A stretch of 64,000 nt of DNA from Siphonodentalium dalli (Eukaryota; Mollusca; Scaphopoda; Gadilida; Siphonodentaliidae), in the NCBI GenBank assembly GCA_032622095.1, contig CP136069.1, positions 168,138,394 through 168,202,393 of the forward strand. The letters run 5' to 3'. The notes under the pieces were generated by a model. The model worked only from the letters and a program-made list of their open reading frames with translations, was not told the origin of the DNA and did no database searches. The translations under genes were made by a program, and so were the position numbers. Below are positions 1-11,880 of the stretch, piece after piece; position 1 is the stretch's first letter, and every line of letters begins with the position of its first letter.

Positions 1-483
1 TATGAAATATGAAACTAATAATAATAATGACAAGATTATATTAATACAATTAACAATAAATTCAAACGTCGTCGTTGTCACTGTCACTGTGTTGTCAGTT
101 GTATATGGTGCCGAAATCTCGGCGACCCTATGGAGTAGCTGGCTTGTTGTCAAATCTCTGTCTCTATACAGCTTCCATACGTTAAATATTTGAACTAATG
201 GCTTCATTCGCTAAGCAGCAATCAACAGTACTTACCAGCTTTCTTTCATTGTCTGTAGGCAACTATATACCGGTATATCATTGTTTTTTATAAATATATT
301 TATCACATAATTTGGCCATAAAAGCAGTTTCATAATTATCGGTAATAGACACGTTTAATATCAGCGCGTGCGATGACGTCACGGCGTTCTTCAAATAACT
401 TGCGATCGCTGTAGTTTATGATTGTTGTTTTCGATGAATATTTCGCGTTGCTTCGGGTTTATTTGATCATGTGATAAAAGGTA

Positions 484-622
484 TCTCACACTCGTCCTAT
501 TTTATACGTAATTTATCAACCTCGTCCTCTAAATTCTATTTGAGCCTCGGTAAACCTCGGCTCAAATCGAATTTAGTGAACTCGGTTGATAAATTCCGTA
601 TAAAATAGGAACTCATGTGAGA
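484..622. repeat. Foldback (hairpin) MITE-like block, copy 1
   Basis: Two arms of about 67 bp are imperfect reverse complements, centred on the words GAGCCTCGGTAAACCTCGGC. The same block recurs at 47857-47995 in the same orientation and at 15460-15598 in the opposite orientation. It travels with about 140-180 bp of shared flank that contains 'aatagacacg' and 'gatgacgtcac', so the mobile or duplicated unit is longer than the hairpin itself. Confidence 0.7.
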
Positions 623-827
623 TCCTCTATATATGATATATATTTGTCAGACGCATGACAATACTGTCTGCCCATCTACATTAATGGGGCCGTCTTCATA
701 TGGGGCCGTCTTCGCGCGGGCCGACATCTCCAGATACGCTCATTATCCTGCCACATGCATATAAATTATTGTATCCTAACATATGCTCTAACAGTTACAT
801 GTACTTTTACACTTAACTTGGAAATAG

Positions 828-937
828 TCTTTGTTTCCTAATGTAATAACACAGTTTAAAGGCATCATACCGAATCACAAACATTTTGTATTCCACATGA
901 TGCCTTTAAACTGTGTTATTACATTAGGAAACAAAGA
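828..937. repeat. Perfect 41 bp inverted repeat with 28 bp loop
   Basis: The arm at 828-868 is the exact reverse complement of 897-937 by direct reading, separated by 28 bases. The same structure is kept at 48201-48310 in the second copy of the 1.55 kb repeat. A transcript would form a long hairpin. It could equally be the relic of a small palindromic transposon. Confidence 0.85.
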
Positions 938-1270
938 TCATTATTTATAATTACATCACAGTGCATTTAAGCTGGAAATATCATTAAATTTTAAATATTT
1001 GGAACTTTGTAAGTTCACTTCTGACCTTCTGTAATTATCCTACTTAAATACATTAGATAGCATTTTATAAATCAATGACAAAATACTTGTACGTCTATAG
1101 AGAATGAAGTGAATGGAATTATTTCAGTATAATCCCAGCTTTATATTCCAGGCCAAATAATTCACTGCGTTAAATGAATAATTAATTTCCAGTGCCTTCA
1201 GCTACATCTTTTACACAATCCTGTCAAATATGAAGAAATTATTTAAAATCACACTAAATATTATTGGCTA

Positions 1271-1555
1271 TTGTTTTCAAATTTTGAAGATATGACTTTT
1301 ATATATCGAGAGGTTGATGGAAGCGAGATCCAATGTTTTATCAGTCGACAGGCCATGTCACGACACACCAATTATATTACATACTATGCTGGTCCCACCA
1401 GCCGGGCACCAGGCCTCGTGCGGAGTATACACTGCCTTTGGGCTGGGTTGGTTGGCCTCACGGCAGTGGACCCAGTCGCTGAGGTCTGGTGGGAGATGTT
1501 TTTGGGCCCAATGGGATGTTTGAAGAATTTACGGGGCAGAACATATGCAAGTACT
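1271..1555 (+). other. Conserved GC-richer open stretch inside the 1.55 kb repeat; no recognised domain
   Basis: Two overlapping forward frames and one reverse frame are open here and in copy B at 48647-48930. Because the two copies are nearly identical, the openness of several frames is not independent evidence for coding. I recognise no domain. The frames end differently once the copies diverge. It may be a fragment captured by the repeat, or chance. Confidence 0.3.
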
Positions 1556-1711
1556 ATTAATTTGTTATTTCTTATAAGAAAGATAATCATCATAATGGTG
1601 CAGATTAGAAATGTCTACAGTGATGGTATTGGGGTCAGAGAAAAAAGTGAGAGCATTAACCTGGGCAACGACTGGTCACCCTGCTAGTTATATAATAATT
1701 AGAGGACATTT

Positions 1712-1846
1712 CTTGGTTGGTTTGATATTAGGCCTGATATCAGCCTAAGGTAACCTCATATCACTATCAGCCTGACATCGAAGGTCGAAGGCTGAAATGA
1801 GATTACCGAGGGCTGAAATCAGGCCTATAATATCAAACCAACCAAG
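1712..1846. repeat. 135 bp hairpin element
   Basis: The ends read CTTGGTTGGTTTGATATTA and the reverse complement of the same words, with inner partly paired sequence around 'ggcctgat'. It lies in a gap between the 1.55 kb repeat and the next MITE. The rest of 1553-2074 shows no gene. Confidence 0.6.
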
Positions 1847-2078
1847 TAATACCCTATCCATAACATTAATTAGTTTGCCTCCTAGTAACAGTAAACAGTG
1901 TTCTATTGACAACTCTTTCAAATGAGTGACATCACACAAAATCATTGTCTTAGTATGCATTATTTAACAGTGAAATAGAATTATGCCATGTTGTAAAGCC
2001 ATATTACTCGGATCCGTGATGTCATGAAATCATATTACTCTGATCGGTGATGTCCTAAAACTATATTACTCAATTTAA

Positions 2079-2558
2079 AGGTACTCAATCTGATAAAACT
2101 CCTCTCAATTACTATTTCAATGGCTTCTGGGGTCAAAAATATTTGATTCGAGTCGAGGAAGCCACCCATCAAAGCTCAGATTTTTTAGATATCGATTTTA
2201 GAAATCTATTATTTTTCATTATCGGGAATACTTTCTGTCCCAGAACACAGTCAAAATTGCGTTATTATTACCACTTGATTTTAGAGTTATCCATCCTTGT
2301 CTGTTTGAATAGTGTTTTGGTGTACACATCTCGAGCAGATTACGAAGTTGAAGGCAATTATTAGTACTCATCTCGAGAAAATAACAAATTTAAAAAATCA
2401 ATATCTAATAACTCTGAGCTTTGTTTGATGGGTTCCTCGACTCGAATCAAATATTTTTTACCCTAAAAGCCAAAGAAATAGTAATATAGGACCCTCTGAT
2501 CGGATTGTTGTTGTTGGAATCTGTTGAGATGGGGACCCTCTGATCGGATTGAGTACCT
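2079..2558. mobile_element. TTAA-flanked MITE, copy 1 (480 bp)
   Basis: It begins AGGTACTCAATC and ends in the reverse complement GATTGAGTACCT, with TTAA immediately outside both ends (2075-2078 and 2559-2562). The interior has further inverted blocks such as 'atttgattcgagtcgagg'. It shares its whole length with 36604-37075 and 59576-60044. A TTAA target is typical of the piggyBac and Kolobok superfamilies; the autonomous partner is not in the window. Confidence 0.85.
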
Positions 2559-2562
2559 TTAA

Positions 2563-3283
2563 TGCAAATTGAAGTGATATTCACCTACGGTAAGTACATG
2601 TACAAATGTAGTTTGATAACAAGCCATACCGGGCAAAAAGTTGAATTTTTTTTGGACCGATATAGCCATCAGTAGGAAACTTCCTTCCAAGTGGTGCTGT
2701 CGTAATATACAGCTATCGAGGTGGACCCCCCTCCCCAATGGGGAGACTATCTAGCCACGTCTCTGATATCAGTGGTCACACAATGAGTGAACAAGAGACC
2801 CAGAGCTCTTTCGCAGATAAGTCGTCGCTTCCTATGCATGTACATGTACTTAAACTGAGGCCACAGGGGCTTGTTAAGAAAACAAGTAAAAATATATATA
2901 CAAAAACATGCGTTTGTAAAGCATTACATGTAACGGTATACATATCAATAGAATATTGATGCATTTATAATGTTTGATAAAGTGGCATCCTCAATTTTAC
3001 TTGTTTTATTTACAACAAGTCCGTGTGACTATATCACATGTACAATTAGTTCAAGATTGAACTTAACACTAAACACTGCTTTAATATTTAGTATTACCTT
3101 TATTTGGAAATAAATTATAATGTGCAATGGACTGAACAGCCAATAGGTTGCTGGACATTTCGTGCCATAGATGTTTGACATAGAGATGTTTCGCACCAGG
3201 GTTCTGGACATTTCATACCAGTACATGTATCATTTCGACAATTTGTACCATTGAGTATACCGTATTATTTTTTGGAAATAACA
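2563..3283. other. No gene seen
   Basis: AT-rich sequence with short chance frames and several ACATGTAC words. Nothing else can be supported. Confidence 0.6.
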
Positions 3284-3287
3284 TTAA

Positions 3288-3561
3288 AGGTACTCAAACC
3301 GATTCGATGGTTCCCATATTATCAGATTCCAACAACAAACATTTTTTTGAAATGCCGCTTCGGTTATCAGAATCGATTAAATGCCCAAAAAAAAATATGC
3401 TAACCAATCAACAATAGTAAACAATTGCCCAAATTTTCCAAAACCTGTTATTTATCAACATTTTATTCAACACGGGTGGGTTCCTCGACTCGAATCAAAT
3501 ATGTTTACCCCCGAAGCCAAGGAAATAGTAATATGAAAGCGTTAATTCAGATTATGTATCT
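3288..3561. mobile_element. TTAA MITE, diverged and shortened copy 2
   Basis: It begins AGGTACTCAAACCGATTC after TTAA (3284-3287). It ends in a decayed ATGTATCT before TTAA (3562-3565). The family word 'ggttcctcgactcgaatc' is present near the right end. About 200 bp shorter than the other copies, so it is an internal deletion derivative. Confidence 0.7.
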
Positions 3562-3565
3562 TTAA

Positions 3566-6500
3566 CTTTGTTGCCACAATTTCAATTTCTTTTTCGCAAA
3601 AAAAGAAAGAAATATGTTTACATGTAATTGTCTGGTTGTCATCATCACGTAACTTTAAATCGTAAACATGTTCGCTTTCATTAAGTTAACAAAATTAAAA
3701 TAATTTTCCACATGGTACGCTGCATACGCATGACCAATTACCATTTGTGGGAACCAACGAAACATACAAATGTATATGGTGTGAAATGACAAAACATATG
3801 GTACGAAACAATCAACTGTGTGGTTCAAATTAAGGGTATATATAAACCGGCCATGGTAGGAATTTCTTAGGAAACATCGTTTGAGCCATCCAACGAACCT
3901 TGGTGAATCACCGAGTGATCTACATGTATAATAGCCCGGAAGTGCTTAAATAGACCGATCGGTCTTCCACAGTCAGCATGCATCTGGTAAGAGGGGAGTC
4001 AATCTAAACTGTTCTATAATTATCTTTCAACCAATACTAGTACTTGCAAACAATAACAATTATTCTGATTTCTTTTGAAACAAACAGAATAATTATTTAC
4101 TGAGAATATTCAATATAAACATCTACAAATTCTTAAACAAACGGAATTTCAATGTTCAAGAAATTTAGAGGTCTCCCCTCTTACAATACAACAGTGAGCA
4201 ATATGCCAGGAAGACCGATCAATGAATCTATTTTAACTCGATCAGGCTATTATTGTACAATATATATTGGTTGTTCACCTACACTTGTCCAACTGATTTT
4301 GGAGAATATATACAAACGAAATGATTAAAAAATATATTTATTAATTATAATAAATAATCATCAAATTGGAAGAGTTCAGCATCAGCTCCTTGCTGGCATT
4401 GTTGAATACGGCCCACGTCGGATTACCATCGGAAAAAACATCGAAAATAGGTGATTTACTTCCCAAATTGCCATCGTAGTTTTAGAATCTTTTTCCACCA
4501 AGAATGTGTTGAAAACTGCAGACAACTGTTCTATGCACATTACAGTCCAATAATTTTGACTCTTGGTTGATAAACATTCCTCTAAAACATAAATCTGTCT
4601 ATAAAAGTGTCAATTTGTTTCAATTGCGAAAGGTCAACCTCCAGTCCAGAATCGAAAATCCAATTCACAATATGCATCGAAAATTCTTAAAACAGCGTCC
4701 AACGTATAGTCCTAGCACAACTCCGTGATATTATATGATTTACACACTTCAGTCATCAACACTTTCTAAATGTCCAAATTGTTGAAAATAGTAGATTTGT
4801 ATCGTAAGTCGCCATTAACAAAACAAATGAGAAAACACGTGGACATGTTTACGTCTTATTCCCTCATCCGAAAACAAATTGCGTTCCCACGTTGACGTCA
4901 CGCTTCTTTGTGCACATAAAACTGGCGAGTGGCTTTTTAGTTTTTCCTTATTATTTTCGACGTCAAAAAGTCATTAAAATCTCGATTTTTACGCTATAAG
5001 TTGGGTGTTTTCGAATATGATTCGTTTTTAGTAACCTTAATTCTACGTTATGACACTGGTATAGTTTATTTTACTGAACAAAAAGTTTTATTAACAGTTC
5101 CCTTTTAAATCCCGATAACCTGAGATGCCAGTTTGTAGATATCTCAAGTAGATATAGATTGGATATCTGGCATCTCTGGTGTTTGCAGGAACTCCTCAAG
5201 TTCCTTTAACATATTTGTGTATGCACATATGCGTGCTTATTATATATGCAAATATTTATATATTTGCATTTGGTTGCAGTGCCTATTATAACACTCTGTG
5301 TGTACTATGTATCCATACTATGCTAGTCTTTGGATGGTGATGATTGTCTGAGTTGATGTGGAGTCGTGATGTCAGAGATGTGTTATTCTTATGATGTTCG
5401 TAAATAAAGGCTATGTAAAGATTTAAGGTAATATGAACTTTTCATTGACCCTGCCCACCAAGATAATTGTCAGATCTAGAGCCCATACTGCCAAGGCTAA
5501 CTTATAAACGTATTGTCAAGGCTCAAGGACATTCAATATATAGAATGGACCCACTACCACCCTATGACAATTGGCGCTCAACGTGATAATGGCAGTGGCT
5601 TCCAGAACTCTTGGAAATTCGAAGAAGTTGTGTCTGTTTAAGTGAACTGGTAAACCAGCCCAAAAATAACTGTTGCTGTAAACTGGGATTTCCCAACCTG
5701 TCAAGGACGCTCACACTGAATTTGTATGTCATATAAACTCATGTTGTCACTTCGGACAATGAATTCAGTTATTTGAGCCCTCGCAGTGTCCAGTGTTTAT
5801 TAATTATCACTTGGCCATGTCGCGAGTTTAGTGACCGTGTTTATCGCGCATCGGAGTGATCTACCTAGATTCGCAGGCTAAATACTACAGTGTGTAAAAA
5901 TCACCAACTGTGACATGCGTGTAAAGAATTTTGTCATTCGCGAATTGGGAATACTCAAAATGCCCATATTTTGTTTATTTATGCACACTTGTTTTGTTTT
6001 ATAAGCACTTCTGTTCATTCTGATTTGAGCCATTCATCCTCAATAGCGTAATTAGTTTATTTAGGGTTGTGAGCTTGTATATGCAACTTTGGTGATGTGA
6101 CCCCGGTCATGCTGTCAATTGTGCTTGTATAATCTCAGATCTAACGTGTGTCGTGGATAAAGAGCGTTCTATTTCTTATTCAAAGTACTGACTGTTTTCT
6201 TCAACGCTCAATAAAGTGCTCTTTTTGGGAAACCCGAAAGATAAATAGAACCTCCGGGTTTTGCGAAGTAAACATACACACATGGCTTTTTGTTGACATG
6301 TCAAAGTGAGCAAATCCGGACGATTTTAACATTGTTTTTCATCAGTGCCAGTATTTTTGTAAGTGTAATTTGTTTTCATGCAAATTATAGACTAGGTGAT
6401 ATACTGGTAAATTTATTTTGAGGCTCATAGCATATGCAAAATGTTGTATCTTGCCATACCCGACTTGCCTCGACCTACATTCTGACTTAACCACTTGTCG

Positions 6501-7019
6501 CTTGACGTTTCAATCTTTTTGTTGTACAATACCATGCGCTTGCATCATTTCGTATCATTGCATGAATTAAATAATTCAAATTAATAACAGTATAATTAAA
6601 TAAGCCAAATATATCTAAATCTTTGATTTGCTTTAAAAGTTTAGTTTTGTTTCAGTTTTTCTCACTGACTTGCAGTGTTAGAATTTTTTTCATTTCACGT
6701 CAACGTCAGATTAGTGAAATTAGGTAACTTTGCTCGTCTTGTAAACATTTTCAGATTTTCCGAAGACGATGGCCGCAGGATACTTAGAATATTTTTCAGT
6801 TCGTTCGCATTTTAGTTCGGAAATAGGTGATTAGTTCCGACTTTAAATTTGTTCAGCTCGTCATCAGACATTATTGAAATTAGGTGACTTGTTTCAGCTT
6901 TTTTGCATTGCAATTAGGTGACATGATTGTACTTTGAAATTTGTTTTGCAGACGGTAGCCGATTTACATCGACATTAGGTGACTTCATCATACTTAGGAA
7001 TTTTTTCAACATTTTTGTT
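3566..7019. other. No gene seen; one short hairpin and scattered 'taggtga' words
   Basis: No convincing coding frame. A 10 bp stem (GAGATGCCAG at 5122 paired with CTGGCATCTC at 5167) is present. From about 6700 the word 'attaggtgact' or close variants recurs at irregular spacing, leading into the tandem array that follows. A copy of the AAAGAGCGTT motif is at 6156-6170. Confidence 0.5.
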
Positions 7020-7030
7020 TTAGTGGACAT

Positions 7031-7720
7031 TGATTATACATTGACAATATGTGATGTGAGTCATTGTACAATGATTATATATTGACAATAGGTGATGTGA
7101 GTCATTGTACAATGATTATATATTGACAATAGGTTATGTGAGTCATTGTACAATGATTATACATTGACAATAGGTGATGTGAGTCATTGTACAATGATTA
7201 TACATTGACAATAGGTGATGTGAGTCATTGTACAATGATTATACATTGACAATAGGTGATGTGATTCATTGTACAATGATTATACATTGACAATAGGTTA
7301 TGTGAGTCATTGTACAATGATTATATATTGACAATAGGTTATGTGAGTCATTGTACAGTGATTATACATTGACAATATGTGATGTGAGTCATTGTACAAT
7401 GATTATACATTGACAATAGGTGATGTGATTCATTGTACAATGATTATACATTGACAATAGGTTATGTGAGTCATTGTACAATGATTATATATTGACAATA
7501 GGTTATGTGAGTCATTGTACAGTGATTATACATTGACAATATGTGATGTGAGTCATTGTACAGTTATTATACATTGAAAATATGTGATGTGAGTCATTGT
7601 ACATTGATTATACATTGACAATAGGTGATGTGAGTCATTGTACAATGATTATACATTGACAATAGGTGATGTGAGTCATTGTACAGTGATTATACATTGA
7701 CAATAGGTGATGTGAGTCAT
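7031..7720 (+). repeat. 41 bp minisatellite, about 17 units
   Basis: The unit contains TGATTATACATTGACAATAG followed by GTGATGTGAG and TCATTGTACAA. The unit junction forms the 14 bp palindrome TCATTGTACAATGA. Variants are not random: the rare GTGATTCATT form occurs at 7261 and 7425, exactly 164 bp (four units) apart, with matching neighbours, which shows a four-unit higher-order repeat. Confidence 0.95.
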
Positions 7721-9735
7721 TGTTTCAGGGGTAATTAGTTATTTTTCAGTTAGATCGAAGCCGATAAAATAAATAAATTATTTTCGTGGTTTTCAGTCGC
7801 AGTTTGAGTTAGAATTTTTTTTCAGAATTCTTATATAGTATTTCAGTTGGTAGAATTTTGTTCCAGATATTTCTGCGTTAGCGTACATAGAAATTTGTTT
7901 CTCAGAGTTATTAGATATTGATTTTTTAAATTTGTTTCTTCTTTGTATAGTGTGGTCGTGGTACGCAAAAAAGGGGTTGACCCAGACAAAATTGGTAAAG
8001 AAGCGATCTCGGTGTCATTCAACGCGGGAGAATCTCTGCTACCACATATCCAAAATCCGCTAAAATCCGCTTTGGGCAAAATCCAGGATCCAAGATGGCG
8101 TCCAACATGGCCGCCTTTAGTCAAAAGAGATTCTGACTGAGATTAATTCGACACAATGAGAACAAATGTTGCCATATTTATACAAATGTAAACATTTTTG
8201 CGAAGGTAAAGTATTATGCCACATATCCATAGAAACAATGGAACCCCTCGCACCAGATGACTGCCAAAATGGCGGCCTAAACTCGAAAATTTGAAGTTTT
8301 TGCCTAATATCTTAAAGATCAATTCCTTTTGTTTGATAATGGTTCAGACTGGCGATATTGATTAGTCATATCCATGATAATTCAGCATTGGAGCAATGAA
8401 AGATACCATAAATGGGGTCATAGACTCATCTACACCATCAAAACTGTTATTTTACAGAACGCTGTATAAAATTCCACAAAAATCGCCATTGGGATTCCAG
8501 TCATATATCAACAAGAAATGGACAGAACTGTACAATGTAAGTTGGGCATACCATTATTTATAAATACTCCAAATCAATGAAACCCAAATTGGCGCTTTGT
8601 CTTAAAATGGCTGCCAAAATGGCTGTCAAAATATGGAAAATGGCAGATATTTAGAATGGTCGTCCGAGAGGGTTAGACCCAGAATGAATTGGTCAAGAAG
8701 CGGTTTTGTTGTCATTCGACGCGGGAGAATCTCGTGTATAACATATCCACGTCCGGGTTTGTCAATAAATTTGTTTTGGTCTATAATCAGTGTTGCTACA
8801 CTTCATCTAAAAGTCATCTCCTCTGATTACACATCAATCATGTCACACAACCCACATCTGCCATGCGAAGTACAATGTGCGGAAATCTCTCACCTTGAAT
8901 CTATGTTATAATATAAAGACGACACTCTATTTATAACCCCATAACATTCGAAACAACGCGAACAATGGTGTTGTGCGTTCATTGTGTTGCTAGTAACTTA
9001 CGACCGACGTACATTCGTTTTATGGTGTAAGGTTCCTATTGGGTGTTCGTACGTGAGCACCGTGGACCAATTAGTTGCATAATAGCATTATACTACAGAT
9101 AATACTGAAATACCACAGACAAATGCACAACCGAGCGATATCGCAATGCATATCGTGTTACTAAGCGTTGATGTTCAAATTATCACGCCACTCAGTATTG
9201 GTTGACCATTTTCCTTGCCGCTACAAATATTCCCCGACCTCACAGATATATCATTATGGTAGAACGGCTTATTGTCAATTTCTGATCCACAGACGAAACT
9301 TAACCGTTAGTTTCAGATATTATCATTCTTGAAATCAACACGTCTACATTCGTTACTAGCTAAACAAGACATTTAGTCATATGTGTATACTTTACTGTGA
9401 AATTGCGTTTTCCGCTCTCCGTCTACGGATTCTTACAATGTTTGGTTTTCTAAAAAGCGAGGATTCGAACTGTCCGAACTGAACACATGCGTTCATTTAA
9501 AGTTGAATAAATAGTTGGAAAGACCGACAATCCTAGTTCATAATGAATTTAAGTATATATAAAAGGCCACTCGGCCACAGTGTCCCCGAACCGGTGGCTT
9601 CATTTGGAGTGGAGGCTTTGTAGAAGTATACTATATGGATACTTCACTTGTGCATTGTCTCATTACTGACATGCAAATACAAATAACCAAATCTTAAAAA
9701 AACTCAAGTCAAAATATAACCTCAAATTGGCACAA
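7721..9735. repeat. Repeat-derived region with a duplicated ~100 bp block; no gene
   Basis: Blocks at about 7949-8050 and 8656-8748 share the words 'gacccaga', 'gaagcg', 'cgcgggagaatctc' and 'acatatcca', in the same order. Between them are several 'aaaatggc' and 'caagatggcg' words typical of an old dispersed repeat. The remainder to 9735 shows nothing I can name. Confidence 0.55.
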
Positions 9736-10450
9736 AATGAAGAAAATTACGTTGAAAAGTCGAAAAGCCCATAACTCTGAGGAAAATCATCGGATCAAAC
9801 TCAAATTCGAACTTGACCTGTATTTTGATATTAATGAATCACAAAAATGGAATTTTCAATTGAATAGTCCAAACTTGAGTTATCATCCGGAAACAAAAGA
9901 AAAAAGAAGAAAATTGAATTTTCTAAGTCGAAAAAAGTCCACAACTCTAGGAAAAATCATCGGATGAAACTCAAATTAGAACTCAACCTGTATCTTGATA
10001 CTACTGATCCACATAAAAACGGTATTTGCAATTAAAGGATCCAAACTTGAGATATCATCCGGAAACCGAAAAAGTGAGAAATGTTCTAAGTAAAACAAGT
10101 AGAAAAAGGGCCACAACTCTCGCAAAAATAGGCGGAGCAAACCCATATTCGAATTTGACCTGTGCATAGGGCTGACAAACTCACATAACAAATTTGATGC
10201 AGATATGATCACACAAACTGAAGTTATCGTCTGGAAACCAGAAAATTACAAAATTCTAAGTAAAAAAGGGCCATAACTCTCGCAAAAATGGGCGGAGAAA
10301 ACCCATATTCGAACTTGACATGTATTTTGATCTGATAAACCCACCTATTAAATTTACTTTCGATCTAATAACCGAAACTAAAGTTATCATCCGGAAACCA
10401 TTTCCAGACGGACGCACGGACGGACCCACGGACGGCTGCACGGACACCGG
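9736..10450 (+). repeat. Four degenerate ~170 bp tandem units ('gggccataactct' family)
   Basis: Each unit carries a form of 'gggccacaactct', then 'cccatattcgaacttgacc', then 'gttatcatccggaaacc'. The last unit ends in a GACGGACGCACGGACGG run at about 10407-10440. Related words recur at 27930-27960 and 36460-37330, so the family is dispersed. The short open frames are by-products of the repeat. Confidence 0.75.
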
Positions 10451-11579
10451 CTATTTTAATAGTCCCCCGAAAAAAAATTCGGGTGACAAAAATGCGGGTT
10501 CATGCAGTTTGTTGAATTTTTCTCGCGGTCAAAATCCCATGACCACTTTGAAACCGCCGTTCATTTCTTATATTGCCACCCATCTCAACAAAATGTTGAA
10601 GCGGTTACAGTTTAGTCAAATTAAAAACTGAGCCAAAAATAGTACTGCGCGAATTTAAATACGAGTAAGATATAATATTGAACACCGAAATCTGAATATA
10701 ACAGTTATGATACGTACCTGTTGTCGCGATACTTCAGACGCGGGAATGTACGGCGGTCCGCGAGATAAATGTGCTCCTTGTCGTGGTGGCCATAACAATG
10801 AAGTGCTTACGAATACAGAGTAGACCATGGACCGTGACATACGCGAATAATACTACGAAACCTGATTCCTGTTCATTTCGGCCAATTTGGCCGGTTACTT
10901 CATGTGACTTTTTCATCTGACGTGTGTGTCGGAATAATGATATGGAGGATTTATGTAAATGTTAGCCCAAACTACATTTCCAAGTAACGATGGTTTTGTT
11001 GTTTATTTTGAGGAATAATACCGCGTCAGATGAATTCAGCCCAAATATGTTAACAGTTGTCGTGTAAAACATTCGGCAGTAAGTTAGCGTTATTTAGTAT
11101 TTGTGGATGTCCTTCAACATGGGGAAAATAGACTACTGCGCTTGAACGAGCATGTGAATTGTCGTTTTTAATGTATAGCAACTTTATAATCAATAACAGA
11201 GGCATTCTCTGTCAAATAAGGTCGCTCTATTTACGATACCAATTGGGGAACTTTGTGAATTAAATTACGCGTAAACTTAACCTGCTGCAAATAGAAAAGG
11301 TGTCGGAATCGGTGTACTCGCCTCATGGCTAACTCGCCCCAATCGGCGAGTGCCAACTCAGAATAAAAGGGCCAACTCGGAATAAAAGATGCATACGGGG
11401 TGTTATATGGCGTTTGGTCCGTTGTTTCTCAATGAATATTATTGAAATTTGGTGTATATGTCCGGGCTGGGACATGGAATACAACAACGTTTGAATTGTT
11501 TTTAAATTTACAAATTTGTTGATTTTATTCATTTTGTTTTCGTTCTGAAACACACTATAAAGTGTATATAATATAATAA
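10451..11579. other. No gene seen; one short dispersed repeat
   Basis: About 105 bp at 10955-11060 ('taaatgttagcccaaac' to 'tgaattcagcccaaatat') is repeated at about 45700-45805. Otherwise AT-rich with chance frames only. Confidence 0.5.
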
Positions 11580-11880
11580 CGAACACGAGACATACATTAT
11601 TTATAAACTGTTAACAAAAGATATCAAATTCAATACATGACAAAGATGACTCAGTGGAGTTTATAAAGTGAACATAAAAACATTGAGGTAAGAATCTTTT
11701 TAAGGAATGCAACTTTATTTAATGATAATAAACACATAAATTAAAATAACAAACATGAGACATACATGATTTATAAACTGTTAACAAAAGATATCAAACT
11801 CAATACATGACAAAGATGACTCAGTGAAGTTTATAAAGTGAACATAAAAATATTAAGGTAAAAATCTTTTTAAGCATTAC
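11580..11880 (+). repeat. Tandem duplication, two ~170 bp units
   Basis: The words 'gagacatac', 'atttataaactgttaac', 'aaaagatatcaaa' and 'gatgactcagtg' appear in order at 11588-11700 and again at 11757-11870 with few changes. Confidence 0.85.

Larger units (their letters stand above)
1..1552 (+). repeat. 1.55 kb dispersed repeat, copy A (left edge cut by window)
   Basis: This stretch is repeated almost base for base at 47374-48927 in the same orientation, with a few single-base differences and small indels. The copies stop matching just after position 1552. The left boundary lies outside the window. Inside are a foldback block (484-622), a short GGGGCCGTCTTC inverted-repeat end (about 686-725), a 41 bp perfect hairpin (828-937) and a relatively GC-rich open stretch (1271-1552) of unknown meaning. 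No recognised protein domain is present. Confidence 0.9.

Noticed and set aside
2143-2364. 73-codon plus-strand frame
   Set aside because: It lies wholly inside a TTAA MITE copy and recurs, with changes, in the other copies in either orientation; the MITE explains it.
7031-7720. CRISPR-like array
   Set aside because: Units are contiguous 41 bp tandem copies with no unique spacers, and the genome is eukaryotic.
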